From assembly GCA_020431945.1 (NCBI GenBank), contig JAGQHH010000100.1:1-43824 (forward strand): a stretch of DNA of 43,824 bases, in the 5' to 3' direction. Below the pieces are notes generated by a model. It worked only from the letters and a program-made list of their open reading frames with translations, was not told the DNA's origin and did no database searches. The translations under genes and the position numbers were made by a program. Of the stretch, positions 23,210-30,569 are shown one piece after another; position 1 is the first letter of the stretch, and every line of letters starts with the position of its first letter. Origin of the DNA: Cyanobacteria bacterium HKST-UBA02 (lineage in GTDB: Bacteria; Cyanobacteriota; Vampirovibrionia; Obscuribacterales; Obscuribacteraceae).

Positions 23210-24502
23210 ATGTCAACAAGAGCAGTTCTGATTCTCGTTCTCCTGATGTCGCTTCTTATCTGCGCCCCCGTAACCGCTCAGAGCGGCGACGACGTGGCCA
23301 ACAGTTCAGCAGATGTCATTGTGAGTGGTGAAAAGGTCTTTACCATCCAGAGACATATGGGTCCTTATCGATCCGATGTGCGGGCTCGCAATATCGCCGA
23401 GCGAATCGAGAATGTCATCGACAACCCCGAGCTCGATCCCAAGAATCTCAAGGTTCTCGAGCGTGAGAACACCGTCGATATTGCTATCGGCAGCACGGTG
23501 TTGACCACTGTCACCCCCGGCGATGCTGCGGAAGCCGGTAAAGACATGATGGAGCTCGCTCACACCAGGCTCGGGGCGATCAAGTCGGCTGTCGAGCGGG
23601 GCAAAGCCAAGCGCAATGTCGAGCATTTCATCCAGCAAGTCCAGCCGGACAATGTCAACGCGACGATCATGCGTTTTCTCTCCGATCCTATGTCTCTCAA
23701 TTTCCTGGTGACCCTGATCGGGCTATGTGCCCTGGCGCTAACTACTTATATAGTGAAGCGGTCCTTTAGAGGATACTTTCAGGATTCTACCCAGCGGTAC
23801 ACTTTCTCGAAGGTCGTCGAGTTCACTTCTTATTTCGTCGGTCTGATTCTCATCACAGTCATTTTTAGAGATGCTCTGGGCAACCTGGCCGTGATTCTCG
23901 GCGCCGCCACCGCCGGCTTCGCTTTCGCGCTCAAAGAAGTGATTGTCGGTCTTGCCGGCTGGGTGGCTGTAAGCTTCGGGGACCTCTATAAAGTCGGCGA
24001 CAGGGTTCAACTTGGCGGCATCAAGGGCGATGTCATCGACATAGGCTTCGGGCGCACCACCTTGATGGAGCTTGGTGAGTGGGTGGATGGTGATCTCTAC
24101 ACCGGACGTATAGTGAGGATCTCGAACGGTACCGTGTTCACCGATCCGCTCTTCAATTATTCCCGTGATCTGCCTTTCCTCTGGGATGAGATCGTGGTGA
24201 CCGTCAAATACGGAAGCGATCCTAAGAAAGCCCGCAAGCTCATCGAGACCGCGGTGGAAAGAGCCGTGGGCGGTTACACTGATGATGCCAGGCAATTCTG
24301 GGAGAAGGTCAAGCAGAAATATCTGGTGGAGGACGAGCGCATCGATCCTTTCGTTACCCTTGTCCTCACCGATGGTGGCATGCAGTTTACCGCTCGTTAT
24401 CCGGTAGACTACAAAGATCGGCGCACTGCCAAGGACAGGCTTTTCGAGGAGATCATGAAATCCCTGGGGAAAGCCGAAGAAGGCAGCGTCAAGATAGGTT
24501 AG
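23210..24502 (+). CDS. MscS-family mechanosensitive channel (paralogue 2)
   Basis: A 430-residue channel beginning at ATG 23210, just after the stop of paralogue 1. A signal peptide (MSTRAVLILVLLMSLLICAPVTA) leads directly to a periplasmic domain homologous to that of its neighbour (GEKVFTIQRHMGPYRSDVRA ... VDIAIGSTVLTTVTPGDAAEAG). Three membrane helices follow, then the pore segment VILGAATAGFAFALKEVIVG, and the beta domain FGDLYKVGDRVQLGGIKGDV and RISNGTVFTDPLFNYS. The longer frame beginning at 22991 inside paralogue 1 is not the real start, as it has no signal peptide. The two genes are almost certainly co-transcribed. The convergent XRE-receiver gene ends three bases away. Confidence 0.93.
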   Translation: MSTRAVLILVLLMSLLICAPVTAQSGDDVANSSADVIVSGEKVFTIQRHMGPYRSDVRARNIAERIENVIDNPELDPKNLKVLERENTVDIAIGSTVLTTVTPGDAAEAGKDMMELAHTRLGAIKSAVERGKAKRNVEHFIQQVQPDNVNATIMRFLSDPMSLNFLVTLIGLCALALTTYIVKRSFRGYFQDSTQRYTFSKVVEFTSYFVGLILITVIFRDALGNLAVILGAATAGFAFALKEVIVGLAGWVAVSFGDLYKVGDRVQLGGIKGDVIDIGFGRTTLMELGEWVDGDLYTGRIVRISNGTVFTDPLFNYSRDLPFLWDEIVVTVKYGSDPKKARKLIETAVERAVGGYTDDARQFWEKVKQKYLVEDERIDPFVTLVLTDGGMQFTARYPVDYKDRRTAKDRLFEEIMKSLGKAEEGSVKIG

Positions 24503-24505
24503 ATA

Positions 24506-25177
24506 TCAGTCCGGCGATGGCAGGGCGCTGGTGCCGAACCAATAGTCCAGGACACTGTTGATGGAGCGCTCGAATTCGGCTGGATCCACCGGCTTGCTCA
24601 GGTAAGAGTTGGCATATGAGCCGTAGGTTTTTTTCACGTCCTGGGGATTGGAGGAAGTGGTGAGGATCACCACCGGGATATGTCTGAGGCTCTCGTTCTG
24701 CTTGAAGGCTTTGAGCAGGTCGTGACCGCTCTTGCCGGGCAGATTGAGATCGAGGAAGACTATCTCTGCCAGGCTGGTCCTGGGCTTGTCACCGACTTTG
24801 CGAATCAGCTCGAAGGCTTTCAGACCGCTGTCAACCACGGACAGAGAAGTCCTGTGGCTGGAGTTCTTCAAGCAGCGTTTGAAAACGAACACATCGGCCG
24901 GATTGTCTTCTATAAGAAGGATCCTGATCAGACCTGATTTTTCCTCGGCAGCCTCTTCCGCTTCGCCGATCAGCCTGGCTACGGGGATATCCAGGGAGCG
25001 CGCGATGTTGTTGAGGCTTTCCAGGCTCAAATTCTGGGTGCCCCGCTCGATATTGCAGATATAAGTACGATGCAGTCCTGCCCTTTCGGCCAGCTCGGTC
25101 TGCGAGAGTCCGAGCTCCTCCCGTCTCTTGCGGATCGTTTTGCTGAGAGCGTTTAAAAGTGCCTCTGTCTCTGCCAT
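24506..25177 (-). CDS. XRE helix-turn-helix fused to an Rcp1-type response-regulator receiver
   Basis: A 223-residue two-domain regulator with the DNA-binding domain first. Residues about 8-70 are an XRE/Cro helix-turn-helix (KTIRKRREELGLSQTELAER, HRTYICNIERGTQNLSLESL). Residues about 82-215 are a receiver domain: IRILLIEDNPADVFVFKRCL, the phospho-acceptor Asp in IVFLDLNLPGKSG, the switch Thr in VVILTTSSNPQD, and the Lys in YLSKPVD. The receiver is of the Rcp1 subclass that serves phytochrome-like histidine kinases. Most response regulators have receiver first, so the order is unusual. ATG 25177 is preferred over TTG 25231, whose added residues would run through the promoter region. The partner may be the kinase at 28577. 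Confidence 0.92.
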   Translation of the reverse strand: MAETEALLNALSKTIRKRREELGLSQTELAERAGLHRTYICNIERGTQNLSLESLNNIARSLDIPVARLIGEAEEAAEEKSGLIRILLIEDNPADVFVFKRCLKNSSHRTSLSVVDSGLKAFELIRKVGDKPRTSLAEIVFLDLNLPGKSGHDLLKAFKQNESLRHIPVVILTTSSNPQDVKKTYGSYANSYLSKPVDPAEFERSINSVLDYWFGTSALPSPD

Positions 25178-25251
25178 AGAAGATCTTTTTCGATGTGTGA
25201 CACGTAATGTAGAATATACTCTATTTTTCAAGAGATTTCAAGCTGTAGGCG

Positions 25252-25260
25252 TGGTATATT
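25252..25260 (+). promoter_or_regulatory. Candidate extended -10 promoter of the sigma factor gene
   Basis: TGGTATATT fits the extended -10 pattern TGnTATAAT with one mismatch. It lies 43 bases upstream of the sigma factor ATG, in the divergent region shared with the XRE-receiver gene. No good -35 is seen, as is common for this promoter type. Confidence 0.45.
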
Positions 25261-25302
25261 GTCTACATAGATGTTCCAGAAAACTTGTGAGGTGACGCTA
25301 TT

Positions 25303-26151
25303 ATGGCCGTTTGCAATAGCGCTCCGCTTAAACACAGCTCCAGGCGGAGCCCAAATACAACCTGTCGGAGAGGTTCAGTCCTTTCTCCAATTGACGAACG
25401 AGAACTTTTTGCCAGAGCCGCTGGCGGGGACCGTATGGCCCGCAATCGTCTTGTCCTTACCCACCTGCGTCTGGTGGCCAGTATCGCCAGGCGCTATCGC
25501 AACCGCGGTCTGCCTTTTGCCGACCTTTTACAGGAAGGATATATGGGCCTGATGATCGCAGTGGGCAAATTCGATCCGGATCTGGGCAATCGCTTCTCTA
25601 CTTATGCTTCCTGGTGGATCAGACAGTCGATGACCAGGGCTCTTTCCAATCAGTCCCGGACCATCCGGCTGCCGGTCCATCTCAATGAGCTGATGACCAG
25701 GTTGCGCCGCATTCGAAGCGAGCTGCAATCAGCCACCGGTCGAAAGCCGACTATAGATGAGCTGGCTTGCGCTATGGAGGAGAATCCGGAAAAGATCGTC
25801 AGTGTCATGGAAGCCTTTCAACCGGTGGATTCTCTCGACCGGGAGCTTTTCGTGGATGGCGCGGAAAGCACCTGTGCTCTCAGCGATATGATCGCCGACA
25901 ATCAGGCGCGCGAGCCCGAAGCCCTGGCCGAAGAGGGACTGCTTCAAGAAAGAGTAGCTCATCTTCTCGACTGCCTGAACGAGCGGGAGCGCCGGGTGGT
26001 ATCACTGCGTTTCGGAATCGAGGATGGTGTTACCTGCTCTCTCAATGAAGTGAGCAGCGCCATGGGGTTGAGCCGGGATCAAGTCGGCAAGGCATCTTGC
26101 CAGGCCATGCGTAAGCTCAGGGTTCGGACCAGAAAAGAAGATTTTGTCTAG
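25303..26151 (+). CDS. Sigma-70 family RNA polymerase sigma factor (non-primary)
   Basis: A 282-residue sigma factor. It lacks region 1.1 and has regions 2 (RNRLVLTHLRLVASIARRYR, LPFADLLQEGYMGLMIAVGK, FSTYASWWIRQSMTRAL), 3 (RSELQSATGRKPTIDELACA) and 4 (LNERERRVVSLRFGIEDGVT, then the helix-turn-helix SLNEVSSAMGLSRDQVGKAS). Region 2.4 is close to the primary-sigma consensus, which predicts a TATAAT-like -10. In region 4.2 the near-invariant VRQIE of the recognition helix is VGKAS, so -35 recognition probably differs. It is best placed in group 2/3 (stress or stationary-phase type). An XRE-receiver gene diverges from it; no anti-sigma gene is adjacent. Confidence 0.93.
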   Translation: MAVCNSAPLKHSSRRSPNTTCRRGSVLSPIDERELFARAAGGDRMARNRLVLTHLRLVASIARRYRNRGLPFADLLQEGYMGLMIAVGKFDPDLGNRFSTYASWWIRQSMTRALSNQSRTIRLPVHLNELMTRLRRIRSELQSATGRKPTIDELACAMEENPEKIVSVMEAFQPVDSLDRELFVDGAESTCALSDMIADNQAREPEALAEEGLLQERVAHLLDCLNERERRVVSLRFGIEDGVTCSLNEVSSAMGLSRDQVGKASCQAMRKLRVRTRKEDFV

Positions 26152-26179
26152 TTCGAATTTGGTCTGGTTCGGATTCAGC

Positions 26180-26560
26180 TTAGTCGTCATCCGGGAGGAT
26201 GGTGCATTCGACGAAAGCCACTCCACCAAGTAGAGTACCCAGCTGCTTGGCGGCGCCCTGGCTGAGGTCCATCACCCGCGATTTGACGAAAGGACCGCGG
26301 TCGTTCACTTTGACGATCACCGATTTGCCGTTCTTCGGATTTTCCACCATGACCTTGGTTCCGAAAGGAAGACTGCGGTGGGCTGCGGTCAGGGCATGCA
26401 TGTTGAAACGCTCGCCTGAGGCTGTTTTGTTTCCCTGCAATCCGGGACCGTACCAGGAGACGTTACCGGAGAATCTTTTTGCCGATGCTGCCCCGGCAGC
26501 GGGTGCCAGGGTCAGAACGATAGCGGCGGCGCATAAGAGTGATGTGATTCCCGAGGGCAT
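26180..26560 (-). CDS. RlpA-like secreted double-psi beta-barrel protein
   Basis: A 126-residue exported protein with a signal peptide (TSLLCAAAIVLTLAPAAGAAS) and one DPBB domain: VSWYGPGLQGNKTASGERFN, LTAAHRSLPFGTKVMV, VIVKVNDRGPFVKSRVMDLS. These match RlpA, a lytic transglycosylase acting on denuded glycan strands at the septum or periplasm; the Asp of NDRGPF and the nearby His and Glu residues are conserved. The SPOR domain of E. coli RlpA is absent, as in short forms. The stop of the TPR gene lies two bases upstream of this start, so the two form an operon. Confidence 0.92.
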   Translation of the reverse strand: MPSGITSLLCAAAIVLTLAPAAGAASAKRFSGNVSWYGPGLQGNKTASGERFNMHALTAAHRSLPFGTKVMVENPKNGKSVIVKVNDRGPFVKSRVMDLSQGAAKQLGTLLGGVAFVECTILPDDD

Positions 26561-26562
26561 GG

Positions 26563-28149
26563 CTATTGCTGTACCCCTTTCTCGATGGAAGCTGCTTCCC
26601 TGTTCATCTTTTTCGCGTCATCGTCCTGATTGAGATCGCGCAGCACCGAAGCATAATTGCGCATGGCCGCCGCCACCGGCAGCGATCTTGCGCCGAAGAC
26701 CTTGCTTCGAATATCGATGACGTTCTTGTATAAATCCGCTGCTTTGTCAGGCATGTCGTTTTCCGAATAGAGCCTGGCAAGGTTGTTCATGAAGATGCTG
26801 TTTTCTTTGGAGTCTCTGCCGTAAGCCTTTTCGATGACCGTCATGGCTTCTTTGAGATATTTCTCGCTATTGGCGAAGTCTTCTTTCTGCTTGTAGAGCA
26901 TCGCCAGGTCATTGAGCTTGTCAGAGAGAAGCTTCTGATCCGGAGACTCCTGCTTTTCTATGAGAGAGCGCCCTTCCTGGTTGATCTCGATAGCCCGGTC
27001 GAGATTGTTGTCCTGCCTGTAGCAGTCTTCCAGACGGGAGAGGACTTTCACTTTCATGTCGTCGGCGCTCTCGCCGACAGTCTTGCAGATGGCCAGGGCT
27101 TTCTCGAAAGAAGTGACCGCGTCGCTGTACTTTTCCAGCTCCTGATACATGGAGCCCTGATCTGAGAGGGTGTCGATCAGGGCCTCGTCCCCTTCTCCGA
27201 AAGCCTCGGTCTGCATCGTCAGGGCCCGGGAGTAGAGAGGCTCGGCTTTGGCGGGCTCGCCCATCTCGCGATAGACCAGGGCGAGGTTTTTGATGGCTGC
27301 GATCTTTTGCTCGGGCGTAGCGCTCTGGTCGCTGTCTACGATTTTGAGCGAGCGCTCGAGAAGCGGCTCGGCTTCTTCGAATTTGCCCTGCTCCCGGTAG
27401 CTGCGCGCCAGGTTGTTGAGGCTTCCGGCAACACTGAGGTCGTCTTTGCCGCTGGCGCTCTCGCGAATCTGAAGGCTGCTCTTATAGAGGCTCTCGGCTT
27501 CGGCGGGCTTGTTCTGGAGTCTTTTGACAACAGCCAGGTTGTTCTGGATTACGGCAATCGCCGGATTGCCCTCGCCGAAGACCTTCTTTGCCGTCTCCAG
27601 GGACTGCAGGAGGGTCTTCTCAGCCCGGTCATAGTCTTCGCGGCTGCGATAAATGGCTGAGAGGCGATTGAGATTGATACAGAGGCGGGGGTCGTCATTG
27701 CCTGATTTCTCGATGATGCGATTGGCTTCCAGCAGGGACTTCTCGGCATCATCGAATTTCTCGTCTTCCATATAAGACGATGCCAGATTGTTGAGGGTCG
27801 GAATCAGGTCCTGGTCGTCATTACCATGAGCCTTGCGCTTGATATCCAGGGATTGCTGGTAAAGCTCCCGGGCTTTGTCTCTTCTGCCCATCTGGTCGTA
27901 CACGAGAGCCAGGTCATTGAGGTTTTTAGCCTTGCTGTCGCTGTTTCCGTGAAAACTATCGCTGTCTTTCAAAGCCCGGGTGAAACATTCCAGGGCTTTC
28001 GGGAATTTCTGCTCTTTGAATGCCTTCGTGCCGGCGTCCATGGCTTCCTGCCAGGTCTGCTCGCTGGCCCTGGCACTGGCGGCGAAAGACAGGCAGAGCG
28101 CGGCAACCAGGGCTCTACTCACGACTTTCGACGGGCGTTGGGAGGTCAT
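26563..28149 (-). CDS. Exported tetratricopeptide-repeat protein, kinesin light chain type
   Basis: A 528-residue protein with a signal peptide (ALVAALCLSFAASARA) and about ten consecutive TPR units of 42 residues, the spacing of kinesin light chain repeats. Typical units are IPTLNNLASSYMEDEKFDDA, AVIQNNLAVVKRLQNKPAEA and AGSLNNLARSYREQGKFEEA. It is a periplasmic protein-interaction scaffold. It is transcribed with the RlpA-like gene, which suggests a role near peptidoglycan, but no enzyme domain is present. The region is an internally repetitive coding sequence, so short nucleotide repeats here are expected. Confidence 0.93.
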   Translation of the reverse strand: MTSQRPSKVVSRALVAALCLSFAASARASEQTWQEAMDAGTKAFKEQKFPKALECFTRALKDSDSFHGNSDSKAKNLNDLALVYDQMGRRDKARELYQQSLDIKRKAHGNDDQDLIPTLNNLASSYMEDEKFDDAEKSLLEANRIIEKSGNDDPRLCINLNRLSAIYRSREDYDRAEKTLLQSLETAKKVFGEGNPAIAVIQNNLAVVKRLQNKPAEAESLYKSSLQIRESASGKDDLSVAGSLNNLARSYREQGKFEEAEPLLERSLKIVDSDQSATPEQKIAAIKNLALVYREMGEPAKAEPLYSRALTMQTEAFGEGDEALIDTLSDQGSMYQELEKYSDAVTSFEKALAICKTVGESADDMKVKVLSRLEDCYRQDNNLDRAIEINQEGRSLIEKQESPDQKLLSDKLNDLAMLYKQKEDFANSEKYLKEAMTVIEKAYGRDSKENSIFMNNLARLYSENDMPDKAADLYKNVIDIRSKVFGARSLPVAAAMRNYASVLRDLNQDDDAKKMNREAASIEKGVQQ

Positions 28150-28184
28150 CTCGCTTACAGCTCTTTCCGGGGGGACAAGAGCTG

Positions 28185-28190
28185 ATTATA
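28185..28190 (-). promoter_or_regulatory. Candidate -10 box of the TPR-rlpA-like operon
   Basis: TATAAT, a perfect match on the minus strand, lies 36 bases before the TPR gene start. There is no convincing -35 hexamer at 16-18 bases. Confidence 0.4.
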
Positions 28191-28198
28191 AAGCGAAA

Positions 28199-28230
28199 GG
28201 GACTGTACTTGCTCAATTGCAAACAGTCCC
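28199..28230 (-). terminator. Candidate terminator of the DUF1508 gene
   Basis: An 8-bp stem GGGACTGT/ACAGTCCC (28199-28206 with 28223-28230) has an inner TTGC/GCAA pairing. On the minus strand it is followed by TTTCGCTTT, an imperfect T-tract. It sits 46 bases past the DUF1508 stop and just before the promoter of the next minus-strand gene. Confidence 0.5.
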
Positions 28231-28275
28231 AAGCTGATGGAATTTTAATAAGGGCAGTGCCACTGTTAGCGGTGC

Positions 28276-28473
28276 TTACAGCTGGATCGTGATCGGTTCT
28301 TGAATGATTTCCACCGGGGCGTCTTTCGCTACACGCTTGATGGCTTCGATGCCGTTCTCCGCCGATTGTCTGGTGGTATAACCCTGGGATGCGGCGATGA
28401 TCAAGCCATTTTCAGCCTTCAGATGAAAATAGTATTTGCCGTCCACTCCCTCGAATATCTCGAACTTGCCCAT
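28276..28473 (-). CDS. DUF1508 (YegP-like) small protein
   Basis: A 65-residue protein consisting of one DUF1508 unit: GKFEIFEGVDGKYYFHLKAE, NGLIIAASQGYTTRQSAENG, IEAIKRVAKDA. Family members usually carry one or two such units and adopt a beta-beta-beta-alpha fold. Their role is unknown; expression is often stress-linked. CGGAGGT lies just upstream of the ATG. It is divergent from the PAS kinase gene. Confidence 0.9.
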   Translation of the reverse strand: MGKFEIFEGVDGKYYFHLKAENGLIIAASQGYTTRQSAENGIEAIKRVAKDAPVEIIQEPITIQL

Positions 28474-28526
28474 AAGACCTCCGTTTTTGCTAACACTCCT
28501 TCCATAGCATTAGTTGTTCCTGACGA

Positions 28527-28535
28527 TGCTATATT
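28527..28535 (+). promoter_or_regulatory. Candidate extended -10 promoter of the PAS kinase gene
   Basis: TGCTATATT, matching TGnTATAAT except at one base, lies 42 bases upstream of the proposed ATG at 28577. It has the same hexamer (TATATT) as the sigma factor's candidate promoter. Confidence 0.45.
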
Positions 28536-28576
28536 TGTTGCTTACTTACTCAGTATCAAACGGAAGATCGGATCGG

Positions 28577-30100
28577 ATGACCCAGTCAGGCGGGAAAACA
28601 GAGCTCAATCTTTTCGATTACCCTCATATGGTCGCCTGGGGCGAGTCACCCGGTGATGTTGCCGGGCACAATGAGCGATTTCCTGCTTCTTTCGGCACCG
28701 GGCTTGCCTGGCTGGTGCAGGTTACGGATGAGGACCGCAGGCGTATATCCTTTCTTCTAGAGCGCTGCCGGGAAAGAAGAGTCCCCCTTCTCACCCTTGC
28801 CAAACTGAGCATAGACGGTGCCCGGCCGGTGGATCATGTGATCGCCGTGGCGCCGGGCTCCGGGGCCGGCGGTGATGCGGGAAGTAGACCGGCATGGTTC
28901 CTGTCGATGTTCGATGCTTCCAACCTCGATGCGGAGCTGGTCCTGAGGGATATGTCCCGCAAGAGCCCCGGTGAGCTCGGGGGTATCGAGTTGACCTTTC
29001 CACCCCGTTCGAGAGTGCGTTACAGCCTCGGCAAGCTGGTGGAGAACTCCGCCGACGCGATTATCTCTTATGCCCTCAACGGCTCAATCGATAGCTGGAA
29101 CCAGGGCGCCGAGGACCTCTACGGCTACTCAGCCGGGGAGGCTATCGGCAAGAATCTTGCCATGATTATCCCGGAGGGGCGCTGGAACGAAGTAGAAGAC
29201 GTTCTCCAGTCCCTGCAAGAGGGCAAGACGGTAAAGTCTTTCGAGACTATAAGGCTGCGTAAAGACGGCAGTCCGGTGCATGTATCGGTGCAGGTGGCAC
29301 CGCTTCGCGACGAGACCGGTCAGGTGATTGCTGCTTTTGCCATCTCCCGTGATGTCACCGCTCGCCGCCAGGCAGAGGAAGCTCTGCTCCGTCAGGCAGA
29401 GACCCTGGCACGCTCCAACGCCGAGCTGGAGCGCTTCGCCTGGATGGTGGCACATGATCTTAAAGAGCCGATTCGCACCATGGCTACCTATGCGCATCTG
29501 GTGGCTGATTCTATCGAGAGAGAGCCGGGCTCCGAGCTCGACGAGATGCTCAAATTCATGGTCGAGGCCGGAGTCCGGGCAAGCGATCGGATCCAGGATG
29601 TGCTTGCTTATAGCTCTATCGGCAAGAAGAATTTTCAGCTCGATTCGGTGGATCTCAACAAGCTCGTCAAGACTGTGCTCAGGGATCTCAGCCAGACCGT
29701 CGCCGCCAACAAAGCCCAGATCGAAGTATCCAGGCTGCCGGAGCTCAAGGTGAACGAGTCGACGATGATGCTCCTATTTCAGAACTTGATCGCTAATGCC
29801 ATAAAATTTCGCGGCAAGAAAAAGCCCGTGGTCAAGATCGAAGCTCGCAAGAAGGGCGACGAGTATGTTTTTTCCGTCACCGACAATGGTATCGGGGTCG
29901 ATCCGGAAGGTGCCGACAAAGTCTTCGAGATGTTCCAGCGATTGCATCCGGATCGCTTTCCCGGAACCGGCATCGGTCTTTCGATCTGCAAGAAAGTCGT
30001 GAGCATGCACGGCGGCAAGATCTGGGTCGAGCCGGGGAAAGATGGCGGCTCGGTGTTCCATTTCACGATTCCGGCCAATCCCGAGTTGATAACGTCGTGA
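28577..30100 (+). CDS. Soluble PAS-domain histidine kinase with phytochrome-type H-box
   Basis: A 507-residue cytoplasmic sensor kinase without membrane helices. The first 155 residues are an unassigned sensory region. A PAS domain follows (about 165-275: NSADAIISYALNGSIDSWNQ, DLYGYSAGEAIGKN, RLRKDGSPVHVSVQVAPLRD). Then come a coiled linker, the dimerisation/phosphoacceptor helix with the His in MVAHDLKEPIRTMATYAHLV, and the catalytic domain with LFQNLIANAIKFRG (N box), SVTDNGIGVDPE (G1) and GTGIGLSICKKVVSMHGGKI (G2). The HDLKEP H-box is the type found in phytochrome-like kinases whose partners are Rcp1-type receivers, such as the one at 24506. ATG 28577 is chosen over TTG 28514 because GGAAGA precedes it. 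Confidence 0.93.
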   Translation: MTQSGGKTELNLFDYPHMVAWGESPGDVAGHNERFPASFGTGLAWLVQVTDEDRRRISFLLERCRERRVPLLTLAKLSIDGARPVDHVIAVAPGSGAGGDAGSRPAWFLSMFDASNLDAELVLRDMSRKSPGELGGIELTFPPRSRVRYSLGKLVENSADAIISYALNGSIDSWNQGAEDLYGYSAGEAIGKNLAMIIPEGRWNEVEDVLQSLQEGKTVKSFETIRLRKDGSPVHVSVQVAPLRDETGQVIAAFAISRDVTARRQAEEALLRQAETLARSNAELERFAWMVAHDLKEPIRTMATYAHLVADSIEREPGSELDEMLKFMVEAGVRASDRIQDVLAYSSIGKKNFQLDSVDLNKLVKTVLRDLSQTVAANKAQIEVSRLPELKVNESTMMLLFQNLIANAIKFRGKKKPVVKIEARKKGDEYVFSVTDNGIGVDPEGADKVFEMFQRLHPDRFPGTGIGLSICKKVVSMHGGKIWVEPGKDGGSVFHFTIPANPELITS

Positions 30101-30164
30101 TGTTGATGGGCAGGGAGCTAGCTCGTGGCTACCTAAAAGCACCGCCCCCATAATCTCACAATGG

Positions 30165-30449
30165 TCAGGAACCTGTTTGATCAATTGGTTGCAATAGTCT
30201 GAACCGGACTATCCATGACACGTCGCGCTGCGTGACTGACATAACCAGACCTTTGTGTTGCTGCCCATCAAGCCACATCACCCCGTATAGAGGTGTTCCA
30301 CCTTTCAAGCGCATATTCAATCGGTCGTACGATTCAGTGTATCCGCGAAAGGTTAGCGCGTACTCTCCAGGCACGATTTCCGTAGGTCGCTTCTCATTAT
30401 GTGTCGTGAGATGAAGAGTTTCGATAACTAGAGCTGGGACTGAGTACAT
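30165..30449 (-). CDS. 94-residue protein of unknown family, third gene of the low-G+C cassette
   Basis: A small basic protein, predicted mainly as beta strands, with no signal peptide or membrane helix. Recognisable features are PGEYALTFRGYTESYDRLNM, then GTPLYGVMWLDGQQHKGLVM and DVSWIVRFRLLQP. I do not recognise a family. An AGGAG ribosome site lies seven bases before the ATG, which supports it as a real gene. It follows the kinase gene on the same strand after 120 bases and converges on the PAS kinase gene, 64 bases away. Its A+T-rich composition matches the two upstream genes. It could be an effector, a substrate or a modulator of the kinase; that is inference. Confidence 0.65.
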   Translation of the reverse strand: MYSVPALVIETLHLTTHNEKRPTEIVPGEYALTFRGYTESYDRLNMRLKGGTPLYGVMWLDGQQHKGLVMSVTQRDVSWIVRFRLLQPIDQTGS

Positions 30450-30569
30450 TTGCTTCTCCTAGAAACTGAGAACGATATCTACTTCGTTTGTTCTCTCATC
30501 AAGATTCATTCCAGTGTAGTGCGCCAAGGTCGCCTTCCTTGTTTTGGCAAAACAGCGTGCACTCAGGGA

